DNA from: Rhizobium sp. PP-CC-3A-592
Lineage (GTDB): Bacteria > Pseudomonadota > Alphaproteobacteria > Rhizobiales > Rhizobiaceae
NCBI RefSeq assembly: GCF_003217095.1
Contig: NZ_QJSR01000002.1
Span: forward strand, 620,001 to 684,000
DNA: 64,000 nt
Direction: 5' to 3'
The first letter of the stretch is position 1; each line of letters opens with the position of its first letter. The notes under the pieces are model-generated. The model was not told where the DNA came from. It ran no database searches and was given only the letters and a program-made list of their open reading frames with translations. Of the stretch, positions 56,556-64,000 are shown in pieces. The position numbers and the translations under genes are program-made.

Positions 56556-59500
56556 AGCCGTTCAACCTGTCGGACTGGGGACTGGGTCACCGCTCGCTTC
56601 TCTGGTATTTCATGCTGGTCTTCTCGCTTGCCGGCTTCCTGTCCTACCTTAATCTCGGTCGCGAGGAGGATCCCTCCTTCACGATCAAGACCATGATCAT
56701 CACCGCGCAGTGGCCCGGCGCCACCGTCGAGGACACGATCAAGCAGGTGACGGAGCGGATCGAGAAGAAGCTCGAGGAGCTGCCGCAGCTCGACTATACC
56801 AAAAGCCAGACGGTTGCCGGCCAGACGACGGTGTTCGTCTATCTGCGCGAAACGACACCGGCGGCGCAGGTCGCGCCGACCTGGGTGCGGGTGCGCAATC
56901 TCGTCAGCGACATCAAGGGCAATTTCCCCTCGGGCGTGCAGGGGCCCTTCTTCAACGACAGCTTCGGCGACGTCTACGGCAATATCTACGCCTTCACTTC
57001 GGACGGCTTCTCGCAGCGCGAGCTCCGCGACACGGTGGAAGCCGTGCGGGCGGAGGTGCTGACCGTGCCGAACGCTGGCAAGGTCGATATCATCGGGGCG
57101 CAGGACGAGGTGATCTTCCTCGAATTCTCCTCCCGCCAGCTGGCAGCGCTCGGCATCGACCAGCAGAGTGTGGTCGATACGCTGCAGGCCCAGAACGCGG
57201 TCGCCCCCTCCGGCGTCATGCAGGATAGCCCGGAGCGCATCAGCGTTCGCGTCTCCGGCCAGTTTTCCTCCGAGGAGAGCCTGCGCAACCTCAACCTGCG
57301 GGTCAACGACCAGTTCTTCCGGCTGAGCGACGTCGCCTCCATCCGCCGTGGCTACGCCGATCCGCCGAGCACGATCTTCCGCTACAATGGCGAGCCGGCG
57401 ATCGCGCTGGCGGTCAACATGAAGCAGGGCGCCAATCTTCTGGCTTTCGGCGAGGCGCTGACGGAGCGCATGGACACGATCGAGCGGAAGCTGCCGGTCG
57501 GCATCGATGCGCATCTGGTCTCCGACCAGCCGAAGATCGTCGACGAGGCGGTGTCGGGTTTCACGCGGGCACTGTTCGAGGCTATCGCCATCGTGCTTGC
57601 GGTCTCCTTCGTCAGCCTCGGCCTGCGGGCCGGGCTGGTGGTCGCCATAGCGATCCCGCTCGTTCTCGCGATGACCTTCGTCATCATGGAATATCTCGGC
57701 ATTTCGCTCCAGCGCATTTCGCTGGGCGCGCTGATCATCGCACTCGGCCTGCTCGTAGACGATGCCATGATCGCGGTGGAGATGATGGTGGCGCGGCTGG
57801 AGGCGGGCGACGACCTGCGCAAGGCCGCCACCTATGTCTACACGTCCACGGCCTTTCCGATGCTGACGGGCACGCTTGTGACCGTCGCGGGCTTCATTCC
57901 CGTCGGTCTCAACAACAGCGCGGCCGGTGAGTTCACCTTCACGCTGTTCATCGTCATCGCCGCGTCGCTCATCCTCTCCTGGATCGTCGCCGTGCTCTTC
58001 ACACCGCTCTTGGGCGTGCTGATCCTGCCGAAGACGATGAAGCAGCATCACGGCGCCAAGGGCATCGTCGCCCGCATCTTCTCGCGCCTCCTGCTGATCT
58101 GCATGCGCTTTCGCTGGGTCACGATCGTCGTGACGCTGATCGTGTTCGCGGGTTCCGTCTACAGCATGCAGTTCGTCCAGCAGCAGTTCTTCCCCTCGTC
58201 GGACCGCAACGAGCTCATCATCGACTGGAACCTGCCGCAGAGCGCATCGATCCGCGAGACACAGCGGGAGATCGCCCAGTTCGAGGCGGAGAAGCTGAAG
58301 GGCAATCCGGATGTCGAGCACTGGTCGAGCTATGTGGGGCAGGGCGCGTTGCGCTTCGTCCTGTCGTTCGACGTGCAGCCGAACAGCCCGGCCTTCGGGC
58401 AGACGATTATCGTCAGCAAGAGCATCGAGGCGCGCGACCGGCTGAAGACGGATCTCGAGGCCTATCTCAAGAAGACGTTCATCGGCACGGATGCCTATGT
58501 GAAGCTCCTCGACATCGGCCCGCCGGTCGGCCGTCCCGTTGCCTATCGCGTCAGCGGACCGGAAATCCAGACGGTGCGGCAGCTGGCGCTCGACCTCGGC
58601 AATATCGTCGGTGGGAACAAGCATCTGGGCGACGTCGCCTACGACTGGAACGAGCCGTCGCGCGTGGTCAAGATCGACGTGCTGCAGGACAAGGCGCGCC
58701 AGCTCGGCATCACGTCGCAGGCAATCGCCACCACCATCAACGGTATCGTCGGCGGCACGACGGCGACGCAGGTGCGTGACGATATCTACCTCGTCAACAT
58801 CGTCGGCCGTGCGGTCGAGGCGGAGCGCAGCTCCATCGAGACGTTGCGCGACCTCCAGCTGCCGGTCGGCGACGGGCGGTCCGTGCCGCTCGCAGCCGTC
58901 GCGTCCTTCCGCTACGATGTCGAGCAGCCGCTGATCTGGACCCGCTCGCGCATTCCGACCGTCACGGTGCGTGCCGGCATGATCGACAAGGTTCAGCCGG
59001 CGACGGCCGTGGCCGAGCTCGATCCGGCCGTGAAGTCCTTCGAGGCGACGCTGCCGCCCGGCTATTCGATCGCCGTTGCCGGTGCCGTCGAGGAAAGCGG
59101 CAAGGCACAGGGGCCGATCGCCGCCGTCGTGCCGCTGATGCTGTTCGTCATGGCGACGATCCTGATGATCCAGCTGCAGAGCTTCAGCCGGCTGTTCCTC
59201 GTCTTCGCGGTCGCGCCGCTCGCCATCATCGGCGTCGTCGCGGCACTGCTGCCGAGCGGTGCGCCGATGGGCTTCGTCGCCATCCTCGGCATCCTCGCGC
59301 TGATCGGCATTCTCATCCGCAACTCGGTGATCCTGATCGACCAGATCGAGACGCTGCGGCGGGAGGGCGTTGCCCCCTGGCGCGCCGTGGTCGAGGCGAC
59401 CGAGCATCGTATGCGGCCGATCATGCTGACGGCCGCCGCCGCCAGCCTCGCGCTCATCCCGATCGCGCGCGAGATCTTCTGGGGCCCCATGGCCTATGCC

Positions 59501-59644
59501 ATGATTGGGGGCATCATCGTCGGTACGGTCCTGACGCTTCTCTTCCTGCCGGCGCTCTACGTCGCCTGGTTCCGGATCCACGAGGAGAAGCCGGAGGCGC
59601 AGGCGACGACGGATGCGCACCCCGCGCCGCAGCCGCAGGCCTGA
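56552..59644 (+). CDS. RND-family efflux transporter permease
   Basis: A 1030-residue inner-membrane proton-driven pump with 12 spans in two halves and large periplasmic loops. It opens with LGHRSLLWYFMLVFSLAGF rather than the AcrB-type FIDRPIFA start. Span 4 has the LGLLVDDAMIAVEMM segment carrying the proton-relay aspartates. The two-adaptor layout resembles rhizobial multidrug/metal-independent RND systems. GGAG lies before the ATG at 56552, inside the end of the second adaptor gene. No outer-membrane TolC-type gene is nearby. Confidence 0.93.
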   Translation: MKPFNLSDWGLGHRSLLWYFMLVFSLAGFLSYLNLGREEDPSFTIKTMIITAQWPGATVEDTIKQVTERIEKKLEELPQLDYTKSQTVAGQTTVFVYLRETTPAAQVAPTWVRVRNLVSDIKGNFPSGVQGPFFNDSFGDVYGNIYAFTSDGFSQRELRDTVEAVRAEVLTVPNAGKVDIIGAQDEVIFLEFSSRQLAALGIDQQSVVDTLQAQNAVAPSGVMQDSPERISVRVSGQFSSEESLRNLNLRVNDQFFRLSDVASIRRGYADPPSTIFRYNGEPAIALAVNMKQGANLLAFGEALTERMDTIERKLPVGIDAHLVSDQPKIVDEAVSGFTRALFEAIAIVLAVSFVSLGLRAGLVVAIAIPLVLAMTFVIMEYLGISLQRISLGALIIALGLLVDDAMIAVEMMVARLEAGDDLRKAATYVYTSTAFPMLTGTLVTVAGFIPVGLNNSAAGEFTFTLFIVIAASLILSWIVAVLFTPLLGVLILPKTMKQHHGAKGIVARIFSRLLLICMRFRWVTIVVTLIVFAGSVYSMQFVQQQFFPSSDRNELIIDWNLPQSASIRETQREIAQFEAEKLKGNPDVEHWSSYVGQGALRFVLSFDVQPNSPAFGQTIIVSKSIEARDRLKTDLEAYLKKTFIGTDAYVKLLDIGPPVGRPVAYRVSGPEIQTVRQLALDLGNIVGGNKHLGDVAYDWNEPSRVVKIDVLQDKARQLGITSQAIATTINGIVGGTTATQVRDDIYLVNIVGRAVEAERSSIETLRDLQLPVGDGRSVPLAAVASFRYDVEQPLIWTRSRIPTVTVRAGMIDKVQPATAVAELDPAVKSFEATLPPGYSIAVAGAVEESGKAQGPIAAVVPLMLFVMATILMIQLQSFSRLFLVFAVAPLAIIGVVAALLPSGAPMGFVAILGILALIGILIRNSVILIDQIETLRREGVAPWRAVVEATEHRMRPIMLTAAAASLALIPIAREIFWGPMAYAMIGGIIVGTVLTLLFLPALYVAWFRIHEEKPEAQATTDAHPAPQPQA

Positions 59645-59675
59645 CGGCTCTCGCATCGATCGTCATGATCTCCAG

Positions 59676-59706
59676 CGCCGCCCGTTCACCCGACGGGCGG
59701 CGTTTT
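59676..59706 (+). terminator. RND operon terminator
   Basis: A perfect 10-bp stem (CGCCGCCCGT at 59676-59685 with 59693-59702) is followed by TTTTCG, 32 bases after the pump stop. Confidence 0.87.
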
Positions 59707-59831
59707 CGTCTGGCATATCGGCTCGGCCTGCCGGACAGGTCAGCGTCAAACCCGTTCATGGGCATCCGAACATTTCATTTCCCAATGGTGAGATCCTTTG
59801 CCAAAACATTGGGGACCAAGGAGACGATGCG

Positions 59832-60536
59832 ATGACATTGACCGGACCGCGGCCGGACTGGCTGACATTCGACTGTTACGGAACGCTGATCCAGTGGGAC
59901 GAAGGCCTGATGGCGGCGATCTCGACGATCCTGTCGGGGCAAGCCGGGACCGTCGATCCCAGCGCCTTCATTTCCACGTTCGACGGGTATGAGCATGCGC
60001 TTGAAGCCGAGCGGCCGCATCGATCGTTTCGCGAGGTCAGCGCGCTCGCGTTGGAGAAGACGATGGTGGCGTTCGACCGCGCGTTCAATCCCGCGGATGC
60101 CGAGATCCTCACCGGATCGATCGGCCGGATGCCGCCTTTTCCGGAGGTGGTGGAGACGTTGCGCCGGCTGAAGGACGCCGGCTTCAAGCTGGCCATCATC
60201 TCCAACACAGACGATGCGATCATCGCGGGCAATGTCGCCCAGCTCGGCGGCGTCATCGACCGGGTGATCACGGCCGAGCAGGCGGGCGCCTACAAGCCGT
60301 CGGCGCAGATCTTCCATCACGCGTGGAAGAGCCTCGGCATTTCGCGCGAAGAGCTGGTGCATATCTGCGCCAGTCCGCATCTCGATCTTGCGGCGGCGCG
60401 AGACTTGGGCTTTCGTACGATCTGGATCGACCGGGGAACGGGGCGCAAGCCGCCGGAGGATTACCGGCCGGATGAGCGTGTTCCCACGCTCGATCATGTC
60501 CCCGGCCTGCTTAAGGCCGCCGGCTGGATGCAATAA
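59832..60536 (+). CDS. HAD-superfamily hydrolase, haloacid dehalogenase type II-like
   Basis: A 234-residue HAD hydrolase. Motif I is FDCYGTL (nucleophile D14), motif II IISNTD, motif III K in YKPSAQIF, and motif IV CASPHLDLAAARDLG. The DxYGT form with tyrosine after the nucleophile is that of type II (S)-2-haloacid dehalogenases rather than phosphatases. The ATG at 59832 has GGAGAC upstream; earlier open frame is non-coding. It is followed after 16 bases by a class II aldolase gene, so both probably act in one small pathway. Confidence 0.87.
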   Translation: MTLTGPRPDWLTFDCYGTLIQWDEGLMAAISTILSGQAGTVDPSAFISTFDGYEHALEAERPHRSFREVSALALEKTMVAFDRAFNPADAEILTGSIGRMPPFPEVVETLRRLKDAGFKLAIISNTDDAIIAGNVAQLGGVIDRVITAEQAGAYKPSAQIFHHAWKSLGISREELVHICASPHLDLAAARDLGFRTIWIDRGTGRKPPEDYRPDERVPTLDHVPGLLKAAGWMQ

Positions 60537-60552
60537 GATTCTGGAGGCCGAC

Positions 60553-61344
60553 ATGGCGCATGAACTGACGATCCCCAAGGCTGGTCCCGCGCTGCTGCGC
60601 AACGCGTCGCTCGAGACGGAGGAAATCTGGCAGGCCCGTGTCGATCTCGCCGCGAGCCTCCGCATGGCGGCGCGGCTGGGGCTGGAGGAGGGCATCTGCA
60701 ATCATTTTTCGGCGGTCGTTCCGGGCCATCCCGATCTCTTCCTCGTCAACCGCCTCGGCTGGGCCTTTCAGGAGGCGACGGCATCGTCGCTGCTGATCTG
60801 CGATTTCGAGGGCCATGTGATCGCGGGCGACGGGGTGCCGGAGGCCACCGCGTTTTACATCCATGCCCGGCTTCACAAGATGAGCCCGCGCGTCGGCGCC
60901 GCCTTCCATACGCATATGCCGAATGCGACGGCACTGAGCATGGTCGAGGGCGAGCCGCTTGTCTGGGCCGGGCAGACGTCACTGAAATTCTACGGCCGCG
61001 TTGCGGTGGACGAGGATTATAACGGGCTGGCGCTCGACGAGCGGGAGGGCGACCGGATCGCCGCCGTCCTCGGTGACAAGGACATCCTGTTCTTGAAGAA
61101 CCACGGCGTGATGGTCTGTGCGCCGAATATCGCCGAGGCCTGGGACGATCTCTATTATCTGGAGCGCGCCGCCGAGGTGCAGCTGAAAGCTATGAGCACC
61201 GGTCGGCGGCTTCTGCCGGTTTCGCCGGAGATTGCCACCGTTGCCGCGCGCCAGATGCGGGAAGGAGACCCGGAAAGCGCCCGGCTTCATCTGGAAAGCG
61301 TGCGGCGCGTTCTGGACCAGCAGCAGCCGGCCTACCGGAGCTGA
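60553..61344 (+). CDS. Class II aldolase/adducin family protein
   Basis: A 263-residue zinc-dependent aldolase-fold protein. Zinc histidines are in AAFHTHMPNA and LKNHGVMV; NHFSAVVPG near residue 55 is the usual phosphate/substrate loop. The family includes sugar-phosphate aldolases, epimerases and decarboxylases, and this long form often lacks a known substrate. A GGAGG site precedes the ATG. It is the second gene of an apparent two-gene operon with the HAD hydrolase. Confidence 0.88.
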   Translation: MAHELTIPKAGPALLRNASLETEEIWQARVDLAASLRMAARLGLEEGICNHFSAVVPGHPDLFLVNRLGWAFQEATASSLLICDFEGHVIAGDGVPEATAFYIHARLHKMSPRVGAAFHTHMPNATALSMVEGEPLVWAGQTSLKFYGRVAVDEDYNGLALDEREGDRIAAVLGDKDILFLKNHGVMVCAPNIAEAWDDLYYLERAAEVQLKAMSTGRRLLPVSPEIATVAARQMREGDPESARLHLESVRRVLDQQQPAYRS

Positions 61345-61360
61345 CGGCTTAGGAAATACT

Positions 61361-62851
61361 CTAGCGGAGGCGCATGTCCCCGCCGTCTTCATTTTCGTCG
61401 CCGATCGGCGCTTCCATCGTGAAGACGACGCCCGTGACGTCGTAGTGCAGTTCGGCGCTGCCACCGAGACTGTTGGACAGCACGCGCTCGATCATGCGGG
61501 TGCCGAAGCCGCGGCTGGTCGGGGGTGACACCGGCGGGCCGCCGCTCTCCTCCCATATCAGCTTCAGCCGATGCAGGGACACGTCGGGCATGGCGTACCA
61601 GCGGATGCGGATGCGTCCCGACAGGTTGGAGAGCGCGCCATACTTGATGGCGTTGGTCGCCAGTTCATGCAGGGCCATCGCCAGCGTCAACACGAGGTTG
61701 GACGAGATCTGCAGGTCCGGCCCGTCGATGTCGATCCGGTTGGGATAGCTGTCCCAGAACGGATCGAGCGTCGCCCGGATGATCCGGCCGAGATCGGCAC
61801 CGGAAAAATTGCCGGAGACGAGCAGGTCCTGTGCCGCGCCGATCGACTGCAGGCGCGAGGTGATGGCCCTGCCGGCAGCTTCCTTGTCCGGCGCCTGCCG
61901 AAGCGTCTGGTTGATGACCGACTGTACCGTGGTCATCAGGTTCTTCATGCGGTGGCTGAGTTCACGCACGGTGATGGCGCGCGCTTCCTCGGTCTGCTTC
62001 CGGTCGGTGATGTCCATCGACAGTCCCGACATTTGGGAGGCCTGACCGTCAGCGTCGTAATAGACCAACCCGCGAATATGCACCCAGCGCAGCCGGCCAT
62101 CGGGAAGCACGCACCGGTGCTCGACATCATATTCTTCGTGGCGTTCCACCGCCTTTCGGAAAGCGTCGCGCACCCGCGCCTGATCCTCCGGCAGAACGGC
62201 ATCGAGAAGATTGTCGACCGTGAAATCCTGGTCCGGCGCATAGCCGAAGTTCGCCTTGCAATCCGGCGAGGCGACGAGTTCCATAGTGGAGATGTTGAGC
62301 GTCCAATAGCCGAGATGGCCCGCCTCCATGGCAAAGCGCAGCTGCGTTTCATTGCGCTTCAGCTCCGCCGTGCGCTTTTGGACCTCGCCCTCCAGCAGGT
62401 CGCGGTCGCGCTCCAGGCGCACGAGGAGATCACGCTCCACGGTGACATCAAGCTGGGACGCGAAGAAATAAGTGAGTTCGCCCATCTCATTGAAAACCGG
62501 GGAAATCAGCAGGCGATTCCAGAAGGGCTCGCCATTCTTCTTGTAGTTTACGACGTCGATCTCAATCGGATGCCGATTGGCGATCGCCTCTCGCACCTTC
62601 TGGATATCGCCGCGGTCCGTATCCGGCCCCTGCAGGAAACGGCAGTTCGTGTTGATGACCTCGTCGCGCTCGTAGCCGGTGAAGCGGAGAAACGCGTCAT
62701 TGGCAAAGACGATCGGATTGTCCGGCTTGGAGGGATCCGTGATGATCATCGGCATGCGCGTCGAGCGCACGGCCGCTGCGAAGGGATCGGGCCCCAGATC
62801 CTTCCGGACGATCTGGGCTTCGATGCGCTGGTGCTCTGTCACGTCGTTCAA
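61361..62851 (-). CDS. LOV-domain HWE-family histidine kinase (blue-light sensor)
   Basis: A 496-residue soluble kinase. The first PAS domain (about 25-140) is a LOV domain: NCRFLQGPDTD puts the flavin-adduct cysteine at C70, with the flavin-contacting N112 (FWNRLLISPV) and Q133 (FFASQLDVT). A second PAS (about 170-285) follows, then a phosphoacceptor H300 in RELSHRMKN and an HWE ATP-binding domain (HELATNAIKYGALS, IWEES). Domain order resembles Brucella LOV-HK. The start is TTG (AAGGACG upstream). No cognate response regulator lies in the window. Confidence 0.93.
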   Translation of the reverse strand: MNDVTEHQRIEAQIVRKDLGPDPFAAAVRSTRMPMIITDPSKPDNPIVFANDAFLRFTGYERDEVINTNCRFLQGPDTDRGDIQKVREAIANRHPIEIDVVNYKKNGEPFWNRLLISPVFNEMGELTYFFASQLDVTVERDLLVRLERDRDLLEGEVQKRTAELKRNETQLRFAMEAGHLGYWTLNISTMELVASPDCKANFGYAPDQDFTVDNLLDAVLPEDQARVRDAFRKAVERHEEYDVEHRCVLPDGRLRWVHIRGLVYYDADGQASQMSGLSMDITDRKQTEEARAITVRELSHRMKNLMTTVQSVINQTLRQAPDKEAAGRAITSRLQSIGAAQDLLVSGNFSGADLGRIIRATLDPFWDSYPNRIDIDGPDLQISSNLVLTLAMALHELATNAIKYGALSNLSGRIRIRWYAMPDVSLHRLKLIWEESGGPPVSPPTSRGFGTRMIERVLSNSLGGSAELHYDVTGVVFTMEAPIGDENEDGGDMRLR

Positions 62852-62944
62852 TGGTCGTCCTTTCGGTGACCTTTCTCCTAGATGGTAAATTCAGGGCGGC
62901 CATTTAAAAAAACAATGTCGGCTGTCGAAACTTGGCAATGTGAA

Positions 62945-62975
62945 CCGCGTCCCGGCTGCTTTAAGCGGGACGCGG
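62945..62975. terminator. Hairpin between the LOV kinase and entericidin genes
   Basis: A perfect 10-bp stem (CCGCGTCCCG at 62945-62954 with 62966-62975). It lies past the end of the minus-strand entericidin-like gene and before the kinase start. Confidence 0.6.
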
Positions 62976-63036
62976 TGATCGCGTGAGGTTGGTCAACGGA
63001 GAAGACGGCGCGTGACCGCTTGAATGTTTTGCCGCT

Positions 63037-63189
63037 TTATTTTCCGTTTTGCGACAGCACGCGGTTGCTCGCATTGTCGAGCGCCCGGCTCGTGTCCTGC
63101 CCGTCGCGCTTCAGGCCGTTTGCCGTATTGCCGCAGCCAGCCAGGGTGAGGGCGGCGATGCCGAGGATGGCGAAAAGGATCGGGCGCAT
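63037..63189 (-). CDS. Entericidin-like small lipoprotein
   Basis: A 50-residue lipoprotein: signal LFAILGIAALTLAGC with the lipobox cysteine near residue 19, then GNTANGLKRDGQDTSRALDNA, the typical entericidin EcnA/EcnB mature segment. A GGAGACATC site precedes the ATG at 63189. Entericidin homologues act in envelope stress or programmed lysis in enterobacteria; the role in rhizobia is not established. Confidence 0.85.
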   Translation of the reverse strand: MRPILFAILGIAALTLAGCGNTANGLKRDGQDTSRALDNASNRVLSQNGK

Positions 63190-63251
63190 GATGTCTCCTG
63201 TGGGTTGCGTATGTTTTCTCGGACAGAAAAATGTGGCGTGACGGGACTTTT

Positions 63252-63851
63252 TCAATCCTCATTTGGGGGTGTGTTTAAAACCCGTGTCGATGCCGGTTTC
63301 CTCTGCGTGAAACTGCGGCTGACATAGCCAGAACCGGCGAGGCCGAACCGCCAGGGATGGTCGATCGCCTTGGTGATGCCGATCCGGGGGCCTGCGATCA
63401 CCTCTGGGGGTGCCTCAAGGCCTGAGAGAAAGAAGGGGACCGCAAACAGGGACAGACCGTCATGCCCGCCATCGATGCCGAGCGCCTGGCAGACCCGGCC
63501 GGGACCGGCGCAGAGGAGTCTTGGCTGATCGAGCCCGCGGCGTTGCGCCATGACATCCTGTCCGGATGTCGGCTGTAGGGCCCGGATCAACACGGCACTG
63601 CCCGGCCGGCAGACCATGTTGACGCACCAGTGAATGCCGTAGGACCTGTAGACATAGGCATGCGCCGGTGGCCCGAACATGGCGCGGTTGCGGGGCGTCG
63701 GACCGCGAAAGCTGTGCGACGCGGCATCATCGGGCTCATAGGCCTCGGTCTCCACGATGACCCCGCCAATGCCATCGACGAACAGGGACGCACCGATCAG
63801 ATCCCGGGCAACGTCCACGGCGGAGCGGTCGAAAAAGTCAGCGTCGATCAT
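63252..63851 (-). CDS. mpg: DNA-3-methyladenine glycosylase (AAG/MPG family)
   Basis: A 199-residue monofunctional base-excision glycosylase that removes alkylated and deaminated purines. The AAG-fold signatures are present: [17 protein letters not shown] (catalytic E region), [26 protein letters not shown] and [11 protein letters not shown]. The ATG at 63851 fits family length; the frame opens at 63914 with a possible GGGATAA site. Confidence 0.9.
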   Translation of the reverse strand: MIDADFFDRSAVDVARDLIGASLFVDGIGGVIVETEAYEPDDAASHSFRGPTPRNRAMFGPPAHAYVYRSYGIHWCVNMVCRPGSAVLIRALQPTSGQDVMAQRRGLDQPRLLCAGPGRVCQALGIDGGHDGLSLFAVPFFLSGLEAPPEVIAGPRIGITKAIDHPWRFGLAGSGYVSRSFTQRKPASTRVLNTPPNED

Positions 63852-63952
63852 CAGGTTTTCTGTCGTTCCGAGCCTGCAGGTGCGGGCGATCCGGATGGCT
63901 TCCGAGGGAACCATACCGGCATTATCCCGTTTTCAGCAAAAGGAGATTTGTC

Positions 63953-64000
63953 ATGTTCGTCAAGGATTTCATTCGTGTAACGCTTCTTTCCGCCGCATTG
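63953..64000 (+). CDS. Exported protein, truncated by the window end
   Basis: An ATG at 63953 with a strong AAGGAG site begins MFVKDFIRVTLLSAAL, the start of a signal peptide. Only 16 residues are visible; the product cannot be identified. Confidence 0.6.
   Translation, partial: MFVKDFIRVTLLSAAL

Noticed and set aside
55952-59656. 1234-codon minus-strand ORF opposite the RND pump
   Set aside because: It is antisense to a clearly homologous transporter; its His/Arg/Asp-rich product has no domain and reflects GC-rich codon structure.

Overview
The window is GC-rich and densely coding, with the gene content of a Rhizobiales (probably Rhizobiaceae) chromosome. Pointers to this are the split ilvI/ilvH and short class I ilvC, uxuAB with a TRAP transporter, a LOV-HWE histidine kinase, an entericidin-type lipoprotein and two-adaptor RND pumps. 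The genus cannot be fixed from the sequence alone. I saw no rRNA, CRISPR array, insertion sequence or integrase.

Layout. 1-3.3 kb: ilvI and ilvH (acetolactate synthase), separated by a VapBC-type toxin-antitoxin pair and preceded by an attenuator-like terminator. 3.3-12.8 kb: mixed housekeeping and regulatory genes, namely an aldo/keto reductase, an AbrB-type membrane protein, a RecD2-like helicase, a membrane-anchored putative DNA-binding protein, pdxJ, a divergent NmrA/HxlR pair, and a divergent aspartate racemase/Lrp pair. 12.9-16.4 kb: tetR-ilvC, a 32-residue ORF and a class I aminotransferase. 16.5-21.6 kb: a SHOCT protein, an aldo/keto reductase, an EEP-family nuclease/phosphatase overlapping a Nudix hydrolase, and a PhzF protein.

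21.7-44.3 kb is a catabolic block lying between two identical tRNA-Lys(CTT) genes in direct orientation, each with a similar promoter region. It holds arsC; a hexuronate-type system (fused dctQM and dctP TRAP transporter, GntR regulator, uxuA, uxuB, RspB-like dehydrogenase); a soluble twin-PAS chemoreceptor; and an acid-sugar cluster of unknown substrate. The last comprises a DUF1537 kinase, GntR regulator, iron-type alcohol dehydrogenase, PdxA2-like dehydrogenase, cytoplasmic sialidase-fold protein, a complete peptide-type ABC importer with fused ATPases, and a DHDPS-family lyase. A second DHDPS-family gene follows the second tRNA. This cluster is the best candidate for an undescribed pathway. 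Two near-identical operators lie inside the promoter spacers of the TRAP and uxuA units, which supports shared GntR control of uptake and breakdown.

45.6-51.7 kb: an aldo/keto reductase, a xylose-type ABC importer (xylFHG) and a divergent ROK repressor with a 21-bp palindrome between them. 51.7-59.7 kb: an Na/Pi cotransporter, then a TetR regulator divergent from an operon of two membrane-fusion lipoproteins and an RND pump. 59.8-64 kb: a HAD hydrolase with a class II aldolase, a LOV-domain HWE histidine kinase, an entericidin-like lipoprotein, a 3-methyladenine glycosylase, and the start of an exported protein cut off by the window end.

Starts were chosen by Shine-Dalgarno sequence, family length and overlap with neighbours. 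Functional names rest on motif recognition, not database searches.
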